A DNA stretch of 64,000 bases, from positions 1,254,184 through 1,318,183 of the forward strand of contig CAJHNH020000557.1 in NCBI GenBank assembly GCA_905116865.2, in the 5' to 3' direction. Of this stretch, positions 32,040-45,301 are shown piece after piece. Every line of letters starts with the position of its first letter. Position 1 is the first letter of the stretch. Made by a program: the position numbers and the translations under genes. The notes under the pieces were generated by a model, which saw only the letters and a list, made by a program, of their open reading frames with translations, was not told where the DNA came from and did not search any database. This DNA comes from Candidula unifasciata (lineage: Eukaryota; Mollusca; Gastropoda; Stylommatophora; Geomitridae).

Positions 32040-32500
32040 GAAATTTGTATGATTCATGATATGGATCTGTTGTTCTGGATTTCTCAATCTTCACAAGAGC
32101 GACCGAGGTTATTAATGGGATCTTTGGTAAGTATTTTGTAGTCTGCGTTTAATGGTGAAACGGTACTGTTTTTTTTAAAAAAGTATTTGGGTGTTAAGTC
32201 GACTAAGTCATCGATGCCAGCGGAACCGAACATCGCCGCCCACAACCCACGACTTTCGAAGCGCGAAGCAAACAACTTGACCACAGAACGGAACGAATCT
32301 GCAGAAAATCTTCATTTATAATATTTCGCAGTTGATGTAAAACTGGATAATAACCGCAACAGATAAAAAAAAAGGGGGGTTGGGGGGGGGGGGGGGGGAG
32401 AGAGGGTAAATTACATGACTTTCAAAGAGGTAAGAGTTCTGCTTTATTTCAAAAAAGCTGGCCAGATTTTTTTAGTACTTTCAGATCGAATGCCAGGTAT
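32040..32500. other. Unique sequence after the 24-bp array; nothing assignable
   Basis: Holds a strong-looking donor (GATCTTTG|GTAAGTAT at about 32128) and a G-run at 32373-32398. No exon with a usable acceptor was found. Confidence 0.4.
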
Positions 32501-32830
32501 ATAGTTTAGCTGCTGCCATGCATCTTGGAGATGAGCTACATTATGATAAAAAGAACGTGTTAAAGGCTCTCTCAAATGGACAGTACAGTAGAACTAAAAC
32601 AGAGAGGGAATCCATACACTCAAAGACTAATTTAACGATGGGAGAGCAGAGGTTGTGGAAGATATTCAATCAACATTGAGAGTGAAAAACAGAGGCGGAC
32701 TTTTCATCAGGTTGCAACTGGTACTATTATCAAGTGAACTCTTTGTAGGTTAATGAAGAATGGGACAGAGCTCGTGTATGAATGTCACGAGTATAGTGAT
32801 GTCAACTGGTTGTTCATTCATTCACGTTAT
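32500..32830 (+). mobile_element. Degraded non-LTR retrotransposon 3' fragment
   Basis: Nucleotide similarity to the family at 3121 (GGTGAGCTACTTTATGATAA versus GAGATGAGCTACATTATGAT) and to its tail (GCAACTGGTACTATTA). No intact frame. A further shorter remnant of the same tail lies at 35370-35470. Confidence 0.5.
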
Positions 32831-33240
32831 CAGTCATTCAGATCAACTGCAACAGATATAACAACACTCTACGCATTTCTTGATGCACATGGGTAAAAGC
32901 TGACTACTTATGGTGCCGTGTTGTGGGGGAATAGAATTGAGTCCAAGTACGTGCTATGGAACCTCTATGCGACACTCAGGTTCAAGGAATAACAAATATA
33001 ACCAAACAGATCACGTGAGAGACTAGCTTGTCCCCCATTTTGATGGAACAATGAAAGACCCACTGCTCCTCCCTCCCTCTCCCACCAACAAGCATGAAAT
33101 CGGAGGCGACTAACAGAAGCCAGGAATCAGTTGTCTGCAAACAAATAAGTTAAATCTGTAAAACTGGTGTGTACGCAAAACTCAAGTTTTGGAAGAAGAT
33201 TGAGAAACAGATTGGAAAAACAATACTGGTTATGACTACG

Positions 33241-33545
33241 GAAAAGATTTTCTGAGGCACTTGAACAGAACAGACCAAGTCACAGTTTTTCGCTTACGCA
33301 CTGGACACTGCAGACTCAATAAACATTCATATAAATTAGGTATGAGCCAAACAGCTCTCTGCCAGTGTCTTCGTGCTGAACAGACTCCAGAACATGTCCT
33401 GCAAGATTGTCCTCTCCTGGCGGAGCTGCGGAGCGACATATGGCAACACCCAGTAGAACTGACAACTAAGCTTTGGGGAAACCTAAGAGACCTTGAAAAG
33501 ACATCCCAGTTTATGACCCACAGTGGATTATGCACATGACCAGAG
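33241..33545 (+). mobile_element. Non-LTR retrotransposon C-terminal fragment
   Basis: An open frame encodes VFRLRTGHCRLNKHSYKLGM, then CQCLRAEQTPEHVLQDCPLL, the H..Y..G ... C.C ... E...H.L..CP pattern at the end of jockey/CR1-like polyproteins. The frame closes at 33539. Confidence 0.75.
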
Positions 33546-33884
33546 ATCGCTGAAGAAGAAGAAGGAAGAAGATTGAAGACCAGAAGTAGACAAACAACTA
33601 TAGATTTCCACCGGAATTTACAGCAGCTGAACGCAATGGAGAAGAAGAAAAAAGCAGACTAGCTTTCGAACAATTAAAGAAATGGAATACTCCGACATTT
33701 CAGGGGACGCAATTTCTGCTTGAAAAAAGGTAAATTGTGCGAGTTTAGATTTCATGAAAGTAAAATAATCCACAATTTACTTTACCTACAATGTAAACTT
33801 ATCTGTAAAAGGCTAAAGCAAACACCTGGCTGTCACATTTAAACATTTTATGACTTCACCTGTCATACTAACCAAGTCGTCGCC

Positions 33885-34060
33885 ACGTGGAACGCAATTT
33901 TTCGGTATTTTGAAGCCTCACCCTGGATTTTGCCGGGGGCCGCTCCAGGGGTAATATCATCCGCATGGTGGCACTTTGTGTCACCGGGTGTTTATCGCTT
34001 GTGGGATGTCTTGGTGGGGCAAAATGTACGTACTTACTTACCTATCATGAGAACATTTTC
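33885..34060 (+). repeat. Dispersed repeat, family D (copy 2)
   Basis: Same motifs as 28285-28520 in the same order and orientation (GGGGGCCGC, CCGCATGGTGGCAC, GGGTGTTTATCGCTTGTG, TGTCTTGGTGGGGC). Confidence 0.55.
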
Positions 34061-34194
34061 CAGAACTCACACGGGTCAGGTTTTTGTTTCATTAAGCTTA
34101 GAACAACCCACAAGGGTCTAGCATCATACGCCCATGCGTCACTCGATTTCAAATAGACCTTGACTTACTTACTTTGACAGAATCCACTAGTTAG

Positions 34195-34495
34195 GCTTTG
34201 TGACAGAACTAAACAAATCTCAGTGGATCAAGACGAGAGGAGAAGACGCAAGCGTTAGATAGGATAGGAGAAAACAATAACTAGAATGTCTTTGCACTGG
34301 AACCCACAGCTGCATAGAAAGAAAGACAGACCAAGAAAAAGCACGGAGAAAGGAGCTAGTGAGTACAGTTACAACCACAAGAAGGACATGGAACGAGTTG
34401 CATGCGATAATAAAGGATAAGACGACGTGGCACGGGCTGGTTGGGTGCTTATGCTCCATCAGGGGATTATGAGCTGAAAAAAAAAGGAAGGAGGA
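34195..34495 (+). mobile_element. Degraded non-LTR retrotransposon tail abutting a GAA array
   Basis: Frame remnants such as LQWNPQLHRKKDRPRKSTEK suggest the same class of tail. The element ends directly at the 0.8-kb GAA array, consistent with a microsatellite grown from a simple 3' tail (inference). Confidence 0.4.
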
Positions 34496-34499
34496 CATG

Positions 34500-34544
34500 A
34501 GGAGGAGGAAAAAGAAGAAGAAGAAGAAGAAGAAGAAGAAGAAG

Positions 34545-34576
<32 letters not shown>

Positions 34577-34809
34577 GAAGAAGAAGTAGAAGAAGTTGAG
34601 AAGAAGAAGAAGAAGAAGAAGAAGAAGAAGGAAGAAGAAGAAGAGAAGAAGAAGAAGAAGAAGAAGAAGAAGAAGAAGAAGAAAGAAGAAGAAGAAGAAG
34701 AAGAAGAAGAAGAAAGAAGAAGAAGAAGAAGAAGAAGAAGAAGAAGCAGAAGCTACTCCATCCTCCGTCCTCCTGCCGAAGAAGAAGAAGAAGAAGAGAG
34801 AAGAAGAAG

Positions 34810-34841
<32 letters not shown>

Positions 34842-35023
34842 GAAGAAGAAGTAGAAGAAGTAGAAGTAGAAGAAGAAGAAGCCTAGAAGAAGAAGAAGAA
34901 GTAGAAGAAGAAAGAAGAAGAAAAAGAAGAAGAAGAAGAAGAAGAAGAAGAAGAAGGAAGAAGAGAAGAAGAAGAAGAAGAAGAAGAAGAAGAAGACCGA
35001 AGCCGAAGAAGAAGAAGAAGAAC

Positions 35024-35058
<35 letters not shown>

Positions 35059-35312
35059 AGAGAACCGCCGAAGTAGAAGAAGAAGAAGAAGAAGAAGAAG
35101 AAGAAGAAAGAAGAAGAAGAAGAAGAAGAAGAAGAAAGAAGAAGAAGAAGAAGAAGAAGAAGAAGAAGAAGAAGAAGAAGAAGAAGAAGAAGAAGAAGAA
35201 GAAGATGAAGAAGAAGAAGCAGAAGAAGAAGCAGAAGAAGAAGAAGAAGAAGAAGAAGAAGAAGAAGAAGAAGAAGAAGAAGAAGAAGAAGATAAAGAAG
35301 AAGAAAACTCTT
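34500..35312. repeat. (GAA)n microsatellite, ~0.8 kb
   Basis: Long purine tract with scattered interruptions (GTAGAA, CCGAAG, a 35-bp island at about 34748-34780). Confidence 0.95.
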
Positions 35313-35609
35313 TCAGCTGAGATGATCATGAGATCTGGACCATACACAAAGTTAAGCGAAGAAGATGGTTGGTATTAGAAAAAAGGTTGCAACTGGTAGA
35401 GCCAGCATGGGTAATTCTTCGTTGGCTTCAGAACAAGGGACTGAGCACGCGGGAGAATGTCCTGGGTGAAGCTACGCCAGTCCATCCGTCATTCATTCAT
35501 TAATTCAAAAGTTAATTCATTCATTGTGGGTAGTTTTGAGGTTTCGAATGATCATATTGCATCGTAAAAGTTTGTCTGGTGTTATGCGATGAATACCCAC
35601 ACCGAAGCA

Positions 35610-36392
35610 CATACATATACATACATATATACATACACACACGCACATACAAACATACACACATATTTCGGTCCAAAAGGACGCTAGGCACGACCACTGT
35701 TTTAAGATGTGGCAAATGTTTTGCTTCTGCCAGACGGTGGCCGTTGCAATTTTGCTCCATTTGTAGACTGAAAGGATATAGTTTCGTTGCCCAGCTTCTG
35801 AGTTGAGTACATGGCGTGACACTGTGAGCTGCAGATTTCATTTGGAATGTTTTTCGACTGTGACCAACGTGGTGGTGTGAATTGTAGATTCAGAACATGG
35901 CGCGATACCGGTTGTCGCAATATTGGTAGTGCCATTATGTGATTAAAATTGATCGCGTGTGCAACTGCTGATCTGTTGGTGACTTCTGCTCCGATCCATG
36001 ATGAACTGCATTTCTAATGTCGGACTGTTTGTGTTGGTACTTCGGATGGCTACCGTATGCTTTTAATGCGTGTGTATGCTAGTGCATATGTGAGAGAGCA
36101 GTCTTTCAATCTTTCCACAAGGGACTGTGATAAACATTCTGTGTGTTTTTCGTTGGCACAGGAGCGGAGCAAAGATGGGGTGACCCGTTTGCTATGAAGC
36201 TAAAACTAAGATTACCAGATTACCAGATACACACATATACATGCACATATACATACTTACAAATACATAATTACATACACATACATACATTCATCAATAC
36301 ATACACACATACACACATACACACAAACATACATTCTCATATACGCACAAACATACATACATGCAAACACACACATACACACACAAACACAC
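35610..36392. repeat. Two ACATAC-type microsatellites with unique sequence between
   Basis: ACATAC repeats at 35610-35662 and 36222-36392. The unique part between holds no gene I can support. Confidence 0.75.
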
Positions 36393-36708
36393 TTGTAGCG
36401 TATTTAAATTGAATAATTTAAATCAGCTTGATAAACGACTACTTCCACCTTCTATTAACTTATATATTCTAGTTTTCTTAACTGGTGTCATTCAAAATGG
36501 TAGGGGCTTCATGGCTTTCTATAGCTAGGAGCCTCATTCAGTCTAAATCTGGCCCTGATACTTACCCAAACGCTAATTCTCCCCAAATAAGCCACTGGTA
36601 AACCGCTCTACAGCCACCGCGCCAGACACCGCTGTGTTTACACGAGAGAGACAGCAAGAAACAACATTACCTCCCATCCTGCCTTCTTTCCCCATTGGAT
36701 GGTACCAG

Positions 36709-36896
36709 AAATTTCACCCCAGTTCCACCGACTAGTTCCTCCACGGGTCTTTTGTTTGGCCTGCTGGGAGATCTACCAGAAACTGGTGGCGAGTTTAGCA
36801 TCCCGGTTCACAAATATAACTACGAAGAACTCGTGAATAATCGTATGCAGCTGGTGCTTCATTCCACAGCCGAGGCCTTGGGCAAGTTTATCACTG
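36709..36896 (+). other. Possible orphan internal exon, function unknown
   Basis: An open 188-nt stretch encodes NFTPVPPTSSSTGLLFGLLG, DLPETGGEFSIPVHKYNYEE and LVNNRMQLVLHSTAEALGKF. It follows a pyrimidine tract and TACCAG, and ends in a strong donor (ATCACTG|GTGAGTGC). Composition is protein-like and non-repetitive, unlike its surroundings. No in-frame ATG and no partner exon were found nearby. I do not recognise the protein; it could be a real exon of an unrecognised gene or a retained fragment. Confidence 0.4.
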
Positions 36897-36899
36897 GTG

Positions 36900-38000
36900 A
36901 GTGCAGACAGTGAGATTACCGTTTGTTTTTAATTAACATCTTAAGTAATTTAGGAGTAGCACTCTTAACACTGGGCTACTGTAGTATATTAGAAACAAAA
37001 ACTTATTCCGCGCTATAGAGGGTAGTTCGTGCAGGGTGGTCGCTACCACATGTTCAGGACAACCAGTGTTCAATGTATAATGTACTCGGGAGCAAGCCTG
37101 CCGCTTTTGTTCCCATGAAATTGCCGGGGACAAATTTTAAACGTTTTTTTACTCGTACTTTCTTTAACAAATCAATAACACACCCGACGCTGGTGGGCGG
37201 TAGTGGCGATCGTCGTAGGTTGTTCCCCTTGCGACTTGATGTTGAAGGATTAACCCCTCATGGACGACAGTTAATCAGCAGCAGAACTCATAAACCTCGT
37301 TCAACCCTTTAAACAGGGATTTTTTTCGGATGGTACGCAGTCACATTACCGGCACCTTTTTAGGCATAATTTGTGTCGGTACTACTGTAATACACACTTT
37401 GTTGTGAGTACCTGTACCTTTTATCTACAGAGGGAAAACAGCTGTATATAACAGTTATATTAGGTCCAAAGTTGGTTTTGAAGCTAAATATGTTTGCAAA
37501 CCCGAGTAACTACAACTGACCTTTCAAATGTATAACTAAATGTAACACACTTCCTTGAAAGACGAACCAGAGAAAGAAAAGGAAGAAGAAACAGAAAAGC
37601 AGCATAAGCAACAGCCCCAGAAGCAGCAGCAGCAGCAGTAGCAGCAGAAGAGCGAAATGAAGAACGGATCGTCAGCATGAAAAGTAAAATACAACCAATA
37701 CAACCAAACAAGGAAATCAACCCGGACTCTACGAAACGGTTGTACAGATCTCAATCTCTAAACTCGAGATGATCGACTTCATTTAAACAGGTTTTTATTT
37801 CGCATATCTCGGTCGCTCTCCGCCAAGAAGGCTAGTCGTTTGATAAGAACGTCGCATAAAGTGCAAACTCCGCAGCTGCAGCGACTAGTGCCAGTGATCT
37901 AGGTACAAACGGCAATCAAGAGTCGAAGGAGGTAGTCTGCGGAACGAAGGTACGATGTTCAGAGCTCCGGGCAAACGGCTAAATCACTTGACCACAAAGA
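36900..38000. other. Intergenic sequence, no gene seen
   Basis: Only a short AGC repeat (about 37620-37650) and scattered short frames without splice or start context. Confidence 0.5.
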
Positions 38001-38004
38001 TGAC

Positions 38005-38640
<636 letters not shown>

Positions 38641-38828
38641 AACCGGTCATACCCTGGTACCACCCTGCTGTGAAGGTTGCCTCTCACAGCTTGGAGGCAG
38701 TATCTGGCATCTCATAAATCTCTGGACAACAACCTTGTCGATTTGAAGAAATATATAAGCTACCGTAAATAACGCTCCAAGGGCAATAGCTCTCAGAAAC
38801 CAGTGCCGGATTTCGCGGTTACTTTAGC

Positions 38829-38900
38829 ACAGACCTGTTCAACTGGCGGCCCGCGGACCAAATATGGCCCGCAGAGGCCTAGCAAATGGAACGCGGATTA
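38829..38900. mobile_element. hAT-like terminal sequence
   Basis: CAGACCTGTTCAACTGGCGG, followed by CCCGCGGACCAAATATGGCC, is a typical hAT terminus and matches the right end of 46615-46796. The other end was not located. Confidence 0.5.
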
Positions 38901-39154
38901 CCTGCCAACTGTAGTGCATTAATGTACTTTCGATGCTGGGGCTTGATAATCTGGCCTGTGACGATCGCCATTTTCCAAGAGTTTAACCCTGGGCAAACTT
39001 TGTTGATATGAAATTAAGGTCGATTGTCTCTGTCAGTTCCACGGACAACAAATGCCGGTCGGCTAAAAGGTACAAATATCGCAGCTATGTTGTGAACAGG
39101 CACAACGCGTTTACATCTTCGGTTAAAGGCAAAATAATAATAATAAGTGTATAT

Positions 39155-39232
39155 AGGTTTCTCTCGCTCTCTCGCTCTCGCACTCTCTCTCTCTCTCTTA
39201 CACACACACGTACACACACACACACACACACC
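39155..39232. repeat. CT- and CA-dinucleotide microsatellites
   Basis: CTCTCG/CTCT stretch followed by ACACAC. Confidence 0.85.
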
Positions 39233-39234
39233 GG

Positions 39235-41265
39235 TCTCCGTACTTTTAAATATCTACTGCACAACAATGTAAGCATGTTTCCCTCCCCCACCCCCTTTTT
39301 TGTGCTCTACGCCAAAGTCTGTCCACCCATGAGACTGCAAGAGTAACATCCTGGACCACATGCAAACAAGGCTAAACCTTGATACCTCGTTCGACCTGCA
39401 ATGAAGTTATTATTAGGGTTATCCATGACAGCTACATCAAGTGGTTCGCCTTGCAGTCTTGTGTGGCTAACAAGTCCTACTCTAACTACATACCAATACA
39501 TATTATCGTTTCTGAATTGTGAACAATAAGGACGCGGGTAACACGCAACCACCATACATCTGGGGTGATCTGTAGCGATGACCAGGAAATATAAGTATAC
39601 ATCTGGGGTGATCTGTAGTGATGACCTGAAAATGTAAGGGGAACATAGTATTTTAATTGCACACTGAAGTTACTATCAAGTGAGAGAGCATGTATGCCTC
39701 TATAACCAGAGGTTAACTATTGCTCTCGGGAGATTAAACGTGCATTTTTAAAGTTGGTGAGGGCAGGGACTTTTAATGCTCTCAGCAGCTCTGGGTACCA
39801 GGTAAAGTCATTGGACGTAAAGGCGGCCGAGGTGATATTGACCATATCAGCCACCGAGTGCCGGTTGGTCTATAAACCATAGGTCTAGCCCAGGGTGCCC
39901 AAAAGGTCCGAAGGCGACGGAGGAGGTCCTTGATTTGACTTTGCTGACTTCTACATCCGTGAAGATAACCAGTTCAAGTCCGACCTGATAACGAAATGGC
40001 AAGATGTCGCAGAGGTAGAGATGTGCAGACAGAAAGGGAGAAGTAGGTTTGTATGATGCCCATGTTGACGGATCACCGTTCGTGGAGGTACAACTTCTCT
40101 CACTATATGCGATGTCTAATCCGATAGTCTAACATTCATCCAGTTTGCTGTGAGCATTACACATTAAATCTACTTCGGGGGGGGGGGGGGGGGGGAGTGT
40201 TTCAATATAAAATGGATTATAATGATTCTTTTTTCTGTAAGCGTGGCTTAGGATGTTTACAGAAAGCCGCGCAATTGGGTGAACAACTGCCCCCCGTGCA
40301 GGGAAGACGTCAACATATGCTGTAGATTGATAAAGACATCAATAGAGTTGAGGAGAACCGTGCTCGTCCACTCCTGTTGACAAGTACTTCAGACAGACAG
40401 CATACGGGGCACGTTAAGAGGTTTTTACCGCCTCTGAAATAACTGTCATTCCTGGCGGTAATAGGTTATGTAAACATCAGCAATCTGCAAGAAGATTACA
40501 GTTTTTAGCAGCCATGTCACGTTCAGTAAATTACTGTCATTAGAACGTCACTGGGACTAGGGTATAAAAAAAATGGAAAGTTCCTTCTCTGCTCTGTCAT
40601 AAATTGAAAGTACAAAATAGCACTTGATGTTTTCTGTGCATTAAGTAGCCAGTTTTCTAAACCTGTAAACGCACACATGTACACATTCGCGCCAGTACGC
40701 ATTTAGATTTTGATTTACCTTTGTAGGGAATATAGATAGCTAATGAAACACTAATCAACATCGAAAACATAAAGCTAAAGGCACATTCTATTGAAGCACT
40801 CAGGTTTAAATGACTTGGCTGTCTTGTCCGGGCTAGATGTATTTTTCAACGCTCCGGTAACTGGTAATACAATATTTTTGTTTTGGTGAACTCTTTTCTC
40901 CTTCTTCTGTTCTCTCCTCCTTGAATACCTCGCAGAGTCAGGGCACGAAGAGATATTTGAATCGGGCCCTTCTGTTCGCTTCGTATAAGATACTTTTCAG
41001 TGTATCTAATATTTCTGTGGTCCTTATTCTACATGGTCAGTCAACCTTGGTATATCTGTATAACCTTGCTCTCTGTGGTGCCAAGAAAGGTACTATACCT
41101 AAAAATGAATGACGTATGAGAGGAAGAGAGCGACCAAGCAAATATAGACTGATGCCATTAAAGTCACTGTAGCTCTACAAGAAATGACAATAGTCAGCGT
41201 GCCCATCGAGCACCTGGACTGCAAACTGCTTCTTCCCATGACTGTCAACGGCAAAAGTGAATGTT
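39235..41265. other. Intergenic sequence, little recognisable
   Basis: Apart from the SINE half at 39770 and a G-run at 40171-40196, I see only a short direct repeat ACATCTGGGGTGATCTGTAG (39558 and 39600) and no gene. Confidence 0.5.
39770..39930 (+). mobile_element. SINE family A, 3' half
   Basis: GGACGTAAAGGCGGCCGAGG, CACCGAGTGCCGGTTGGTCT and AGGTCTAGCCCAGGGTGCCC match the body and tail of family A in plus orientation. Confidence 0.55.
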
Positions 41266-41271
41266 GATGAC

Positions 41272-41313
<42 letters not shown>

Positions 41314-41644
41314 AATGATGAAAAATGCCAAATATGTTTCTAACAACTGGACGCCAGAGATTACTTCCGTTTATTTCTAATGAACTGTTCAAGAACAACA
41401 ATGGTGTCAGATATAAGTTGAAGAACACCGCTGTGTGCTGTCATCTTCAGCCGCCATGTTTTCTGGTAAGTTCTTAGCCGCGCACGCCTTGGCTCTCTTG
41501 TAGACTTGTACACAAAGGAATGAAAGTAAGTGGGTTTCTGTATAAGCGTGTACGCAGTCACGCGTGACAAATGTAGAATCATTGTTTATTTATTTATGTA
41601 AAACCCGTAAGCAGATTACAAAACAACCGAGAGTTCTTTAATGG

Positions 41645-42945
41645 GGTCATCATAATCATCGTCATCACCATCATCATCGTTATCATCAACATCATCGTCG
41701 TCTTCGTCATCATCATCACCACATCATCACCACCATCATCATTACATAATCATCATCATCATCATTATCATCAAATAATCATCACCATCATCATTATTAT
41801 TACAAAATCATCACCAACATCATCATCGTCATTATCATTACATAATCATCACCATCATCATCATTACATCATCATTATCACCATCACCACCATCATCATC
41901 ACCATCATCATTACATCATCATTATCATTACATCATCATCACCATCATCAACATCATCATCATCATCATTATCATCACATCACCACCATCACCATTATCA
42001 TCAAATCTTCATCATTATCATCATCATTATCATCATCATTATCATCATCATTATCATCATATCATCATCACCATCATAATTATCATCACATCATCATTAC
42101 CATCACATCACCATCATCATCACATCATCATTATCATCACATCCTCATCATCATTATCATTATATCATCATCACCATCACATCATCATCATTATCATCAT
42201 ATCATCGTCACCGTCATCTTTATCATCACATCATCATCATATCATCATCAGAATTATCATCACATAATCATAAGCACATCATCTTCAACACATCATCATT
42301 ATCATCACATCCTCATCATCATTATATCATCGTCACAACACATCATCATCATCAAATCATCATCATCATTATCATCATATCATCGTCACCGTCATCTTTA
42401 TCATCACATCATCATCATATCATCATCATCATTATCATCACATAATCATAAGCACATCATCTTCAACACATCATCATTATCATCACATCATCATCATAAT
42501 CACATCATCATCTACACATCATCATTATCATCACATCATCATAAGCACATCATCCTCAACACGTCATCATTATCATCACATCATCATTATAAGCATATCA
42601 TCATCACATCATAATCATCACATTATCATCATAAGCACATCATTATCAACTCATCATCAACACATCATTATCATCACATCATCATCAACACGTCATCATC
42701 ATGATCACATCATCATCATCGTCGTCGTCGTCAGCATATCATCATCAACACATTATCATATCATGAGATTATCATCCTATCATCATCATAATGATTACCT
42801 CATCATCATAATCATTACATCATCACCTTGACATCGTCATCACATCATCATCAATATCATCATCACATCATCATCATCATCATCACATCATCATCGTCGT
42901 CATCACATAATTATCATCATATCATCATCAACATCATCACTATCA
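41645..42945. repeat. (CAT)n/(ATC)n array, ~1.3 kb
   Basis: Degenerate trinucleotide repeat with CACATCATCATTATCATCAC sub-units. A short GATGAT tract at 41267-41315 is of the same kind in opposite orientation. Confidence 0.93.
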
Positions 42946-42949
42946 TGTA

Positions 42950-43964
42950 GCAAGACCTTCGCTGAAAGTCTCTTAAATCTCAATACGGCAGTGTCCTACC
43001 CTATTCCTTTCCTCGTGTATTGCACAGGGTAGCTCTCAAGCCGTGTGTACGGCGTTGTCATGGTGGACTCCTGCCTCTTCTCCTAGAGTGATGTTGTATG
43101 TTCCTACTTCCCCGCGTGGCTTCGGACCGCCATTTGAAAGACAAACATGAATAGACCACCTTCCCGTTAACAAGTGAAAGGTGTCTTCGTGCACGCAAAA
43201 TTCATGTCCTGGAATAAGACTTAATTCCAGAGGTAGACGAACAACCAAAACTTTCCTGTAGAGTTTGCAGCCGGTGAATTCGAAAAAGAAAAGGCTGTCC
43301 CCCTTCCCCCTCCCTCCTTTCCGCCACTTCGCCCCACACACACACACACACACAAAATTACACCTTCTGGCTCCTACTACGATTCCAATTATACCTAATT
43401 TATATTCAGCACCCTCAGCTGCACCCAAGGCGGTGTCGACTCCTGGATCGTTTAGAGAAGCTCTGGATGGCCTAGAGGTCGGTATCAACCAGTTTTAGAA
43501 ACACTGCTCTGGCTGCATGTCCAGATGGCTCAGCACGTACCGATAACGAGGCTATTTGTGTAGTTGTAACAGAAACAGGCCAGTGAGGAATGATGTTGTC
43601 TCATGTTAGACATTTGTTTACTTAGATGATGACGTGCAGCTGTGTCGGGACTCGACCAGTAACACAGTCTAGTTGCGTGTCGGTTCGTGGGAATTTGTTC
43701 ACATGAAAGTTTACTACAGTCTGTTCCAAAAATCGTGCCTAACTTTTAAAACTTACAACCCGGTGACCGTTCGGTGTAAGTTTTTTTTTTTAAATTTGCC
43801 ATGCAACTTGTTAATAATCAGGTTCTTGCAAGCATTTGAAAAAATTTTTTTAAACAAATATAATGTTTTCATTTTGCTGTATTTGCGGTATACGACAAAA
43901 CAGACACAGACTGAATGCAAACAGCAAGCTCACAGTTAATTCAGTTCGTAAATTTCAACACTGG
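42950..43964. other. Intergenic sequence, no gene seen
   Basis: A stretch at about 43195-43290 resembles 33570-33660 and 5340-5420 (GACGAACAACCA motif), probably one more dispersed repeat. Otherwise nothing. Confidence 0.4.
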
Positions 43965-45165
43965 TTCCATGATGAGCTGTTCAACACTGGCACCACGATG
44001 AGCTGTTCAACACTGGCACTACGATGAGCTGTTCAACACTGGCACCATGATGAGCTGTTCAACGCCGGCACCATAATGAGCTGTTCAACACTGGAACATG
44101 ATGAGCTGTTCACACTGGATCATGATGAGCTGTTCAACACTAGAACATGATGAGCTGTTCAACACTAGAACATGATGAGCTGTTCAACACTAGAACATGA
44201 TGAGCTGTTCAACGCCGGCACCATAATGAGCTGTTCAACACTGGAACATGATGAGCTGTTCACACTGGATCATGATGAGCTGTTCAACACTAGAACATGA
44301 TGAGCTGTTCAACACTAGAACATAATGAGCTGTTCAACACTAGAACATGATGAGCTGTTCACACTGGATCATGATGAGCAGTTCACACTGGAACATGATG
44401 AGCTGTTCAACACCGGTACCATGATGAGCTGTTCAACACCGGCACCATGATAAGCTGTTTAAAACCGGTACCATGATGAGCTGTTTAACACTGAAATATG
44501 ATGAGCTGTTTAACACCGGCACCACGATGAGCTGTTCAACACTGGCACCATGATGAGCTGTTCAACACTGGCACCGCGATGAGCTGTTCAACACTGGCAC
44601 CGCGATGAGCTGTTCAACGCCGGCACCATGATAAGCTGTTTAAAACCGGTACCATGATGAGCTGTTTAACACTGAAACATGATGAGCTGTTCAACACTGG
44701 CACCATAATGAGCTGTTCAACACTGGCACCGCGATGAGCTGTTCAACACTGGCACCGCGATGAGCTGTTCAACGCTGGCACCATGATGAGCTGTTCAACA
44801 CCGGCACATTGATGAGCTGTTCAACACTGGCACCATGATGAGCTGTTTAAAACGGCACCATGATGAGCTGTTCAACACTGGCACCATGATGAGCTGTTCA
44901 AGACCGGCACCGCGATTAGCTGTTCAACACTGGCACCGCGATGAGCTGTTCAACACTGGCACCATGATGAGCTGTTCAAGACCGGCACCATGATGAGCTG
45001 TTCAACACTGGCACCGCGATGAGCTGTTCAAGACCGGCACCATGATGAGCTGTTCAACGCTGGCACCATGATGAGCTGTTCAACACTGGCACCATGATGA
45101 GCTAGCTGTTTAACACTGGCACCATGATGAGCTAGCTGTTTAACACTGGCACCACGGTGAGCCAG
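43965..45165. repeat. 26-bp minisatellite, ~46 copies
   Basis: Unit ATGATGAGCTGTTCAACACT plus GGCACC; many variants (GAACATGATGAG, AACGCCGG) and local block duplications. Confidence 0.92.
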
Positions 45166-45301
45166 TAGCTAGAAGTTGGGTCTGCCAGCCTGGAGGTCAC
45201 GCTTCCATGTCCTTTCCGAGGTTAGGGGTTTGCCCTGGCCTCCCAGCCCATACTGAGCAATAGACGCGTTTTGAAAGTTAAGTCAGCCTGTATGGTTTTG
45301 A

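Noticed and set aside
30714..32141. Long frames on both strands (about 410-457 codons)
   Set aside because: They result from the 24-bp array whose unit is 8 codons without stops; no splice or promoter context supports a gene.
32084..32141. Exon ending at the donor-like GGTAAGTAT at ~32128
   Set aside because: The only open frame upstream is the 24-bp array, which is closed by a TGA at 30753 with no acceptor after it.
34596..35347. Poly-Arg/Lys/Glu and poly-Phe frames
   Set aside because: Translation of the GAA tract.
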